From the NCBI GenBank assembly GCA_944375725.1, contig CALWAZ010000092.1, positions 1 to 64,000 of the forward strand: a stretch of DNA of 64,000 nt, read 5' to 3'. Within the stretch, counting starts at the first letter, position 1. The number at the start of each line of letters is the position of its first letter. Source of the stretch: an uncultured Merdimonas sp. (lineage in GTDB: Bacteria > Bacillota > Clostridia > Lachnospirales > Lachnospiraceae). Shown piece after piece: positions 43,988-51,372 of this stretch. Below the pieces are notes generated by a model. The model did no database searches, was not told the DNA's origin, and worked only from the letters and a program-made list of their open reading frames with translations. The translations under genes and the position numbers were made by a program.

Positions 43988-44461
43988 TTATTTCTTTTCT
44001 CTCCGTTTTCCGGTCATGGACTCTACCGTAAGCTTCAGCACCCGTGTATTGGGAACCACATCCTCGTTGTAATGGAAACCGGCAGGAACCGGGTAATGCT
44101 CCATCAAAGCATCCAAAGCTTCTTTTTTCTGCTCCTCCGGCACATCCTCCACCACACCAAATCCTATGACGCTCTCATAGCACATGGTGCAGTTTCCTCT
44201 TTCCATATCTGTGAAAAGCATATGGCCGCAGTCCATTTCAAAACATACCTTGTTATTTCTGGACAGAAGATCGTATTTCATGCCCCTCTGGGCTCCATGA
44301 AAATACAGAGTCACCTGCTGTCCATCCACGGTCATGCCGAAATTCAGCGGTATCATATAAGGATACTCACTGCCCTGCATGGCAATCCGGCAGACATCAC
44401 ATTTTTTCATGACTTCCAGGATTTCATCAAAATCCCGAATCTCTCTGTCATTTCTTCTCAT
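43988..44461 (-). CDS. Pyridoxamine 5'-phosphate oxidase-fold flavoprotein (NimA-like)
   Basis: 157 residues of the split-barrel FMN-binding fold: YPYMIPLNFGM, LYFHGAQRGMKYDLL and VCFEMD fit the family of NimA-like flavin proteins that bind FMN or F420-type cofactors. Substrate unknown. The ATG shares one base with the stop of the upstream 46-residue OadG-like gene (TAATG), so it is coupled to the oadB unit. Confidence 0.85.
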   Translation of the reverse strand: MRRNDREIRDFDEILEVMKKCDVCRIAMQGSEYPYMIPLNFGMTVDGQQVTLYFHGAQRGMKYDLLSRNNKVCFEMDCGHMLFTDMERGNCTMCYESVIGFGVVEDVPEEQKKEALDALMEHYPVPAGFHYNEDVVPNTRVLKLTVESMTGKRREKK

Positions 44462-44601
44462 TACTGCTCATCTTCCTTTTTCTCAGGCTTTGATATCTTG
44501 CCCATGAGCATAACCAGCAGTGTCAGGATGGCGATAACCACAAAGATTCCCACCATGCCTTTTACCATAATTTCCAGCGAAATCAGAAAATTTTCCAACA
44601 T
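44461..44601 (-). CDS. OadG-like 46-residue membrane peptide
   Basis: A small gene: MLENFLISLEIMVKGMVGIF begins it, with one membrane segment (about 13-34) and a charged tail (KPEKKEDEQ). GTAGGAGGTGAG lies just upstream of the ATG. In Na+-pumping decarboxylases, a small gamma subunit with one N-terminal membrane helix clamps the beta subunit; position directly after oadB and the single helix make this a miniature gamma subunit. It lies 13 bases after oadB and overlaps the PPOX gene by one base. Confidence 0.75.
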   Translation of the reverse strand: MLENFLISLEIMVKGMVGIFVVIAILTLLVMLMGKISKPEKKEDEQ

Positions 44602-44614
44602 TTTCGCTCACCTC

Positions 44615-45751
44615 CTACAGATAGGCAGCCACAAGGCTGATAACAAGTCCTCCTGCGATAACAGAAGCAATCTGGCCAGACACATTCGCTCCGATGGCAT
44701 GCATCAGAATTACATTAGTCGGATCCTCTTCCATAGCCATCTTCTGTACCACACGGGCGGACATCGGGAAAGCGGAAATTCCCGCAGCGCCGATCATCGG
44801 GTTCACTTTCTTTTTACGGAAAAGATTCATAAACTTCGCCAGAAGGACACCGCCAATGCTGTCAAAGATAAACGCAACCAGTCCCAGCAGCATAATCAGA
44901 AGTGTATCCCAGTTTACGAAAGCTTCCGCGCGCATGCTGAAGGAAATCGTAATTCCCAGCAGAAGAGTGATCAGATTTGCCAGAACATTCTGCGCCGTGT
45001 CGGACAGATTTCCCAGCACGCCGCACTCACGCAGCAGATTTCCAAACATCAGGAAGCCTACCAGCGCTACTGACTGGGGAGACACAAGGCCTACCAGGAA
45101 TGTAACAAGAATCGGAAACGCAATTTTCATCTTCTGAGAAACGGTACCCGGAGTATACTCCATATGAATCCGGCGTTCTTTCTTTGTGGTAACCAGCCGA
45201 ATCGCAAAAGGCTGCACAATCGGAACCAGCGCCATATAAGAATAAGCCGCTACCGCAATCGGTCCCACATAATTGGAATGCAGCACCTGAGATACCAGAA
45301 TTGAAGTCGGTCCGTCAGCAGCTCCGATAATACCGATGGAAGCCGCGTCCTTCAGATCAAAGCCCAGAAGCACAGCTACACAGATGGCAAAGAAAATACC
45401 GAACTGCGCGCCTGCGCCGAACAGAAACATGGACGGCATAGACAGAAGCGGTCCGAAATCAATCATTGCTCCGATACCGATAAACAGCAGAATCGGCAGC
45501 GCCTCAGACGCGTTAATGCCCACATTAAACAGCCACTCAATAATACCGTTTACTACACCGATTCCTTCCATCTGCTGATTGATGACACCAGACAGCGGAA
45601 GGTTCACCAGAATCGCTCCGAATCCCATCGGAAGCAGAAGTGCAGGCTCATAGTCCTTCTTAATCGCCAGATAGATCAGCACAACGCCTACCACATACAT
45701 TACGGCCTGCTGCCAGGTGATGGACAAAAGCCCCTCCCATAGAAATTCCAT
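44615..45751 (-). CDS. oadB: Na+-translocating decarboxylase beta subunit
   Basis: 378 residues, about ten membrane segments. The Na+-site motif GIIGAADGPTSI with Asp146 and the NPMIGAAGISAFPMSARVVQ segment identify the OadB/GcdB/MmdB family. These subunits couple decarboxylation of a carboxybiotin to Na+ export. The alpha (carboxyltransferase) and biotin-carrier subunits are not in the window, so the decarboxylated acid (oxaloacetate, methylmalonyl-CoA or glutaconyl-CoA) cannot be told. GGAGG precedes the ATG. Confidence 0.93.
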   Translation of the reverse strand: MEFLWEGLLSITWQQAVMYVVGVVLIYLAIKKDYEPALLLPMGFGAILVNLPLSGVINQQMEGIGVVNGIIEWLFNVGINASEALPILLFIGIGAMIDFGPLLSMPSMFLFGAGAQFGIFFAICVAVLLGFDLKDAASIGIIGAADGPTSILVSQVLHSNYVGPIAVAAYSYMALVPIVQPFAIRLVTTKKERRIHMEYTPGTVSQKMKIAFPILVTFLVGLVSPQSVALVGFLMFGNLLRECGVLGNLSDTAQNVLANLITLLLGITISFSMRAEAFVNWDTLLIMLLGLVAFIFDSIGGVLLAKFMNLFRKKKVNPMIGAAGISAFPMSARVVQKMAMEEDPTNVILMHAIGANVSGQIASVIAGGLVISLVAAYL

Positions 45752-45781
45752 TTCCTTTCCTCCTTATCGTCTACACAAATC

Positions 45782-45811
45782 GAGACTTCTGACAACTTCG
45801 CCAAAAGTCTC
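45782..45811 (-). other. Stem-loop in the oadB leader
   Basis: GAGACTT (45782-45788) pairs perfectly with AAGTCTC (45805-45811) in the predicted 5' UTR, upstream of the ribosome site. Confidence 0.4.
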
Positions 45812-45827
45812 TATTTTTCTACGAAAA

Positions 45828-45856
45828 ATGATAGCATATTTGCCCTGTCGTGTCAA
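45828..45856 (-). promoter_or_regulatory. Sigma-A promoter of oadB
   Basis: Minus strand: perfect -35 TTGACA (45851-45856), 17-base spacer, -10 TATCAT (45828-45833). Confidence 0.8.
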
Positions 45857-45912
45857 TTCATTTGCAAATTTCCGGCAGTATTTCATCCCATATATCCGAT
45901 AGCCTTCCATTC

Positions 45913-46803
45913 TCAGACTCCTTCGCAGTCAAATGGCGGGATAAAGCTTTCTTCCGCCGTCTTTCCCTCCTGAATAAACCCGTTTTCCACACCAAGCTCC
46001 AACGCAAAGTCCAAAAGCTTTTCATATTCCCGTTTTGTCACCCTGCGGTTCAGTTCCGGCCACCGTTCCATACCCGGCATGGGCGTATACTGGTTCATGA
46101 GACTTAAGTACACCTGATTTCCATAAATTTCATGTACATATTTCACCACCGCCTCCGCGTTTTTCAGATGTCCCGGAAGCAGAAGATGCCGGACAATCAC
46201 CCCGCGCCTCATCATTCCGGCTTCATCAAAAAATGCTTCCGGCTGCTGGCAGACCATTTCCGCAAGAGCCGCCTTTGCCACATCCGGATAATCGGGAGCA
46301 TGGGAATACCGGGCCGCTGTCTCGGACTCCATATATTTAAAATCTGTCAAATAAACGTCTGCTATTCCTTCCAGCAGTTTCAAAGTTTCCACGCTCTCAT
46401 ATCCGCTGCAGTTATACACAATCGGAAGCGCCAGTCCTTTTTCCCGGGCATTCCCCACTGCCTGAACAATCTGCGGCGTATAATGAGTCGGTGTTACCAG
46501 ATTGATATTTGCCGCTCCTTTTGCCTGAAGCTCCAGAAAGATTTCCGAAAGCCGCTCCTCCGTAATCTCCCTGCCGGCCCCCGCCCGGGCAATATCCCGG
46601 TTCTGACAATACACGCAGCGCAGAGGACAGCCGCCAAAAAAGACAGTTCCTGAGCCCTTGTCTCCCGAAATGCAGGGTTCTTCCCACATATGAAGGGCCG
46701 CCCTGGCAACTCTGACCGTTTTTCCTGATACCCCGCAGTACCCTTTCTGGCCTGCGGCGCGGTCGACGCCGCAGGCGCGGGGACATAATTTGCATGATGG
46801 CAT
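45913..46803 (-). CDS. Radical SAM protein (PflX/COG1313-like)
   Basis: 296 residues. The radical SAM cysteines are Cys59, Cys63 and Cys66 in GCPLRCVYCQN. Cys4, Cys7, Cys11 and Cys23 at the N-terminus could bind an extra metal or cluster. The sequence fits the PflX-like group related to pyruvate formate-lyase activating enzymes; the target protein is unknown. Starts 55 bases after the GyrI-like gene with GAGGAAAA upstream of the ATG. Confidence 0.88.
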   Translation of the reverse strand: MPSCKLCPRACGVDRAAGQKGYCGVSGKTVRVARAALHMWEEPCISGDKGSGTVFFGGCPLRCVYCQNRDIARAGAGREITEERLSEIFLELQAKGAANINLVTPTHYTPQIVQAVGNAREKGLALPIVYNCSGYESVETLKLLEGIADVYLTDFKYMESETAARYSHAPDYPDVAKAALAEMVCQQPEAFFDEAGMMRRGVIVRHLLLPGHLKNAEAVVKYVHEIYGNQVYLSLMNQYTPMPGMERWPELNRRVTKREYEKLLDFALELGVENGFIQEGKTAEESFIPPFDCEGV

Positions 46804-46858
46804 TATTTTTCCTCTGTTATCTGTATTTTTACTTTAACAGGATTATTAACAATCCTGT

Positions 46859-47491
46859 TCATTCTCTCCTCACCGGCACCCGAATCACCGTCCTCAGCCT
46901 CTCTGGCTTACACCGCCTCGCATCGCTTAAATAAATCTCATGGTGCCTCCGCTTCTCTGAAAAATCAGAAGCCAATCCATTCTCTTCCATAAACCGGCTC
47001 ATTGCCTCAAGCGTCGCCGGTTCCTCATCATAAGAACCGACATGCATACACTGAACGCAGAGTCCTTCCTCCCAGGACAGAAATTCCACCTGCGAAAAAT
47101 CCTGCTGCTTTTTCCGCGCCGCTTCCTGGCGTGCCCATTCAAAGTCTGCCTCAGTCACAAAATCCGGAAGACGGATCAGGGACACCCACTGGAACAGATC
47201 CTTGCGGCTGTAATCGATGCCTTCCCGGCCCTCCTGCCACCAAAGCCCTTCCAGCGGAGGCACCACATAGTCGAAATAGCCTTCCATCTGGTGATCGCCA
47301 AGCTTACTCATCTTGATCGTAAATGCAAGTCCATACAGGAGCCCTATCGCTTCTTTATAAGCTCCGCCTTCTTCATTGGGATCTCCCTGGCCGCGCACGG
47401 CGGCAAAATTCATGACGGGAACGGTTACCAGTCCCGGTTTATTTTTGGGCAGATAAAATTCTTTATATTCCTTCTTATAATCAAATGCCAT
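46859..47491 (-). CDS. GyrI-like small-molecule-binding protein
   Basis: 210 residues. The GyrI-like fold is indicated by VPVMNFAAVRGQGDPN, the YFDYVVPPLEGLWW ligand pocket with conserved aromatic residues and the closing HHEIYLSDARRCKPERLRTVIR. Such proteins bind hydrophobic small molecules and are often found next to YafY/WYL regulators, as here (126 bases upstream). The ATG at 47491 has AGGAGG 12 bases upstream. Confidence 0.85.
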   Translation of the reverse strand: MAFDYKKEYKEFYLPKNKPGLVTVPVMNFAAVRGQGDPNEEGGAYKEAIGLLYGLAFTIKMSKLGDHQMEGYFDYVVPPLEGLWWQEGREGIDYSRKDLFQWVSLIRLPDFVTEADFEWARQEAARKKQQDFSQVEFLSWEEGLCVQCMHVGSYDEEPATLEAMSRFMEENGLASDFSEKRRHHEIYLSDARRCKPERLRTVIRVPVRRE

Positions 47492-47617
47492 GTTCTCTGC
47501 GTTCCTCCTGTATAGTTTATTTTTTCGTCTGGTTTCCCGGCCCAAAAACAAAAAAAGCTGTTTCCGGCCCATTTCCATTTACAGATATTCTAGCATAGAG
47601 AACACGACAGCTGTATG

Positions 47618-48529
47618 TCATGTATCCAGATGCTTCCTTCGAATTTTTTCTCCAAACTGCGCCAATTCACGCCGAAGCTCCTCCGGCTCCAGAAGCTCTG
47701 CTCCTCCCCCAAAAGAAGCTATCCAGCCCACAATGCTGGTTTTATCGGTAAACCCAAAGGTAAACAGAAGCGATCCGTCTTCCTGTACCTGAAAGCTGTC
47801 CACTCCATATTCTTCAATCAAACGCCACTTATATTCCGGTTCAATTCTTGCCTTCACCTGAAATACAATGGGAAATACTTTCTCCTGCGACAGATCCGGC
47901 AGCGGAACCGGCCGTTTCTCGAAAGGGCCTGCAGCAGCAAGATTCGTTATCCGGTTCAGCTTAAAAAGCCGGAAATCCTCTCTTGTCCGGCACCAGCCCC
48001 ACAGATACCAGCCCGCCCACTGGAAAACCAAATGATACGGCTCCACAAGACGGCGGGTCTCGCCGGAAGGAGCGTGATAAGAAAAGGATACCAGACGGCC
48101 CTGTTCTATAGCCCCATGAAGCAGTTCTATCTTCGGAGCCAGGGCAGCCTTATACCAGGAAGAAAGATCTATCAGGATATGCGGATCTCCGGACAGCAGA
48201 TCCGAAGCCCCCGGAAGCAGTTTTTCCATAAGCTGAGCATAGCGGCCTGTCCCGCTGACGCTGTCCAGGCTCCGCAGGCCCGCCAGAATCGCCTGCATGT
48301 CAGAGGATGTAAGCAGAGTCCGGTCAATCTTATAACCTTCCATAATAGAAATGCCGCCTCCTGCTCCTCTGGCCGTTACGATAGGAATCCCTGCCATGCA
48401 GAGCCGTTCAATATCACGGTTAATGGTTCTCCGGGACACCTCAAATTTCTCCGCAAGCCAGGGCGCAGTTACTTTCTCCTGCTGAAGGAGCACAGCCAGG
48501 ATCCCTACCATCCGATCAAGCTTCATCAT
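47618..48529 (-). CDS. YafY-type HTH-WYL transcriptional regulator
   Basis: 303 residues. N-terminal HTH_11-type winged helix (MVGILAVLLQQEKVTAPWLAEKFEVSRRTINRDIERL, about 7-45), then a WYL domain (about 130-215; SFSYHAPSGE ... VEPYHLVFQWAGWYLWGWCR) and a C-terminal WCX extension. WYL regulators sense nucleic acids or small ligands and many control phage-defence genes. Its start overlaps the KptA-like gene by 14 bases, linking it to the STAND cassette. Confidence 0.9.
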   Translation of the reverse strand: MMKLDRMVGILAVLLQQEKVTAPWLAEKFEVSRRTINRDIERLCMAGIPIVTARGAGGGISIMEGYKIDRTLLTSSDMQAILAGLRSLDSVSGTGRYAQLMEKLLPGASDLLSGDPHILIDLSSWYKAALAPKIELLHGAIEQGRLVSFSYHAPSGETRRLVEPYHLVFQWAGWYLWGWCRTREDFRLFKLNRITNLAAAGPFEKRPVPLPDLSQEKVFPIVFQVKARIEPEYKWRLIEEYGVDSFQVQEDGSLLFTFGFTDKTSIVGWIASFGGGAELLEPEELRRELAQFGEKIRRKHLDT

Positions 48530-48854
48530 CTCTCTCCAGATATCTGACCGGGACCTGCTTTGTCAGCCAGACGCCGTTTACCGAGCGATAAAACAAAAAA
48601 CCATCCGCCTGCATCTGGCCTGTCCGCACCCTGTAAATGACAGGCCTGCCATGCCTGGCGCCTACGATACGGGCGGTTTCCCTGTCTGAAGACAGATGCA
48701 CATACAGTCTGCTTTTGGGAACCAGTCCTTCCTTTTCTATGGAAGCCACATACTTCTCCCCTGTACCGTGCCACAGATATTCCGGCGGCTCCACAAGAGG
48801 CAGTTCCACGTCCACGGGAATTTTCTCTAAATCTGTTCTTCTCAAATCCTTCAT
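48516..48854 (-). CDS. KptA/Tpt1-like ADP-ribosyltransferase domain protein, N-lobe missing
   Basis: 112 residues, against about 180 in full KptA (RNA 2'-phosphotransferase). The C-terminal, NAD-binding ART lobe is well preserved: LWHGT (27-31), IEKEGL, YVHLSSDRETA (51-61), GRPVIYRV (69-76), GFLFYRSVNGVWL (85-97) and VPVRYL. The N-terminal winged-helix lobe with its conserved Arg-His pair is absent, replaced by about 24 residues. It may therefore ADP-ribosylate or accept a different substrate. The ATG (48854) overlaps the preceding gene by 4 bases (ATGA) and its end overlaps the WYL gene by 14. Confidence 0.8.
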   Translation of the reverse strand: MKDLRRTDLEKIPVDVELPLVEPPEYLWHGTGEKYVASIEKEGLVPKSRLYVHLSSDRETARIVGARHGRPVIYRVRTGQMQADGFLFYRSVNGVWLTKQVPVRYLERDDEA

Positions 48855-49321
48855 ACCTGTCCCTGTTCTTTCCTTTTCTCCTGGCTCAGAAACGCTTCCG
48901 CGTGTTCCAGAAAGCTTTCCAGCGCCTCTTTTTGAACATAGGGAGCATCCTCCCACTCCATAAGCATTTGTTCATACAGCTCCTCGGAGAACTCCGATTC
49001 CTTCCAATAAAAGCCCAGAACCGCCATCTGTTCCTCTCTTCCATTCTGCATAATCTCCTTCAGGACAAAAAATAGTTCTTTTTCCGCGTTCCATTCCAGG
49101 TCATAAAAGATTCTGGCTGTGACGCCCAGCATTTCACCTGCTTTTTCAGTGATCGTCCCTTTCACGTCCCCGGTCCACATATCCCAATGGTAAATTTCCA
49201 CAGTTTCATCATACTCATCTTCCAGCTGGTCCAGGGTCTGGGCGTACCGTTTGTAATCCGAATATTTCCCTACTGCATACAAAAGACGTTCCCGCGTCTG
49301 TGCCAGCTTTTTTTCATCCAT
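48851..49321 (-). CDS. Unknown acidic protein in the STAND cassette
   Basis: 156 residues, no family recognised. Mostly helical and acidic, rich in Glu/Trp/Tyr (YHWDMWTGDVKG, FYDLEWNAEKE, LMEWEDAPYVQKEALESFLEHAEAFL). No membrane segment, signal or metal motif. It overlaps the 3' end of the STAND gene by 8 bases and the KptA-like gene by 4, so its dose is probably tied to theirs. It could be an adaptor, inhibitor or effector partner; nothing in the sequence decides. Confidence 0.65.
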   Translation of the reverse strand: MDEKKLAQTRERLLYAVGKYSDYKRYAQTLDQLEDEYDETVEIYHWDMWTGDVKGTITEKAGEMLGVTARIFYDLEWNAEKELFFVLKEIMQNGREEQMAVLGFYWKESEFSEELYEQMLMEWEDAPYVQKEALESFLEHAEAFLSQEKRKEQGQV

Positions 49322-51335
49322 CCTGTTCTTCCTCCCATTCAGCTCTCAGACATATATCCCGCAAAAGCTCTGTCAGGACATCATACATTCCAATCTCCTT
49401 AAGGAAACTGTCATCCAGGCTGTCTGCCTTTATTTCTCCGCTGTCTTCCTGAAGGTGCCCTTTTTCTTTCAGACCGGCCATCTGTTCCTTTGAAAGCTGC
49501 GGAAATATCTGATCCATCAGATCACAGCCGTCCAGAATCCCTCTGACCGACAGATAATTGTCCATGGACATAGAAGACACATACAGAGCGCCGTCATCCT
49601 CTGCTGTAAGCTTTAGATTCAATTCCTCCAGCAGCGCATGGACGCTTTCCTGCTCTGACGGACGGCAGATTTTCTCCCACAGGCTGGCAGCCAGAGGATT
49701 GAGCAAATCCTGGCAGAAAGCGTCCGGCTCCTTCTCCAGGAAAACGGACAAAAAGAGGGATTCCGCTTCTGGACTGTACCTGATCCAATATTTTCCCAGT
49801 TCTTCCATCCGTTCTGCCCACGGAATCCGGGGCTGTTCGGCAGGCTTTTGAAAAAAATCTATGCCGTAAAAACTCTGAAACAGCCTCGTCCGCTCTTCCT
49901 TTGGAAGTTCCCAGAGCTCTTTCATAAACACACACAGGACAAACGCCCTATTGGTCAGATGCCAATAGTTCCAGCGCTTTGCAAAGATTTTACGCTGTAC
50001 CAGCGCCTGTCTTTTTTCCTCCTGCCACTCCCAGAAATCCGGCAGAACACCGGAAAGCTCTTTCTCCGACCAGAGCCCTTCTCTGTGAGTCTCAATATCA
50101 AGACTGAAAAATATTTCCCGCATCTCCCGTTCTGTCAGTCCGCTGCCATCCTTTATGTAATCATAAACCTGCCGGGCAGCTGCCAGAAGATTTTCCGCAG
50201 GTTCCCCGGTCTTTGCCAGATCCGAAAGGAATTCCAGAGAATCTCTGTCCCAAAGGAACAGATCCCAAAACGCGTTTCCCTCTTCCAAAACCTTTTGGAG
50301 AATGGCATGTACCTGAGCAGACAGAGCCGCCTCCGCAATCCACTCTTCCGGGTCTTCCATTTTCCCCGGACACAGTTCTCTCAAATAGCCTTCCCGAAAC
50401 TCGTTTTTCACCTGTCGGACTGTCATCAGCAAGCCGTCCCCTTCGTCACTGCTTTCTCCCGATTCCTCCTCTTCTGATTCCAAAGGCATCCAGGATTCAT
50501 ACCTGTTAATCCGTGCTGTATCTTCCTCATTCTTCTGGATGCCGAAACAAATCAAAGCGTCCTCAAAATTTATAAGCGCATAGGAGAAATCTTCTTCATC
50601 CTGCCGGCCAGCAGCCAGGCACATTTCCGCATAATAATATGTCCTCAGATACTCTCCCAGTCTTTTTATGTTTTCCGACTTGTACGCTGTCCATTGTCCA
50701 TCCCAGGCATTTTCCAGCTCTTCATCATCCAGGGGCAGCCGCAGCCGCATCAGGCAGTCCAGATATTCCTCCAGAAGCTCTTCTCCATCCGCACACAGGC
50801 CTTCCCTCACTGCTGATGCAGCGGCCTTCGGAAACAATGCCATGTCTGTCTCCAGCAAAACTTCCGCATTTCTTTTCATCGTCCGGCGCGCGGTATCCAG
50901 TTTTGCCTGCATAAATGCTTCCAGCGTACCGCAGCTTTCTTTCCGGTACAGGGAAATCAGCTGAAGGCTGCGCCCTATTCTGCTGATACTTCCAGCCGCC
51001 CTTTGGAAATAGGCATCTCCGCCCTTTCTCTCAGCCTTCCGATAAGTCCGGAAAAAATCAATATTGTCCGTATCCGCCAGCTCTATGGCCCGGTTCATGA
51101 CCCGCGCGTACAGATCTGCCGGGCAGCGGATCTGTCCCAGAATCTGCAGATATTCCAGGCTCTGCTCAAAATACAGGCAGCTCTGGTACAGAATGTCTCT
51201 GCACTGTTCCAGATTTTCCGCTATATAACCCTGAATAAAATCTTTGACAGACGGATTCTGATAGGAAACCGTCATCAGCCCCTTCTCAATCCCGCTGTAA
51301 TCCTCGGTGCGGATGACGATTTTTTCCAGTTCCAT
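49314..51335 (-). CDS. C-terminal half of the Mrr-STAND protein (separated by a frameshift)
   Basis: 673 residues from the first ATG, but the frame is open back to 51389 (FLAEDDRKLERKEFGSVI before the Met). No clear ribosome site precedes the ATG. The beginning (LMTVSYQNPSVKDFIQGYIAEN followed by a feQ-type helix) is what normally follows the STAND ATPase in long single-chain proteins: the winged-helix end and then an alpha-helical superhelix. An acidic run lies near 288-300. The rest is a helical array that would serve as sensor. Most likely the continuation of the gene upstream rather than an independent protein. Confidence 0.65.
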   Translation of the reverse strand: MELEKIVIRTEDYSGIEKGLMTVSYQNPSVKDFIQGYIAENLEQCRDILYQSCLYFEQSLEYLQILGQIRCPADLYARVMNRAIELADTDNIDFFRTYRKAERKGGDAYFQRAAGSISRIGRSLQLISLYRKESCGTLEAFMQAKLDTARRTMKRNAEVLLETDMALFPKAAASAVREGLCADGEELLEEYLDCLMRLRLPLDDEELENAWDGQWTAYKSENIKRLGEYLRTYYYAEMCLAAGRQDEEDFSYALINFEDALICFGIQKNEEDTARINRYESWMPLESEEEESGESSDEGDGLLMTVRQVKNEFREGYLRELCPGKMEDPEEWIAEAALSAQVHAILQKVLEEGNAFWDLFLWDRDSLEFLSDLAKTGEPAENLLAAARQVYDYIKDGSGLTEREMREIFFSLDIETHREGLWSEKELSGVLPDFWEWQEEKRQALVQRKIFAKRWNYWHLTNRAFVLCVFMKELWELPKEERTRLFQSFYGIDFFQKPAEQPRIPWAERMEELGKYWIRYSPEAESLFLSVFLEKEPDAFCQDLLNPLAASLWEKICRPSEQESVHALLEELNLKLTAEDDGALYVSSMSMDNYLSVRGILDGCDLMDQIFPQLSKEQMAGLKEKGHLQEDSGEIKADSLDDSFLKEIGMYDVLTELLRDICLRAEWEEEQDG

Positions 51336-51372
51336 AATAACGCTGCCGAACTCTTTCCGCTCCAGTTTCCGG

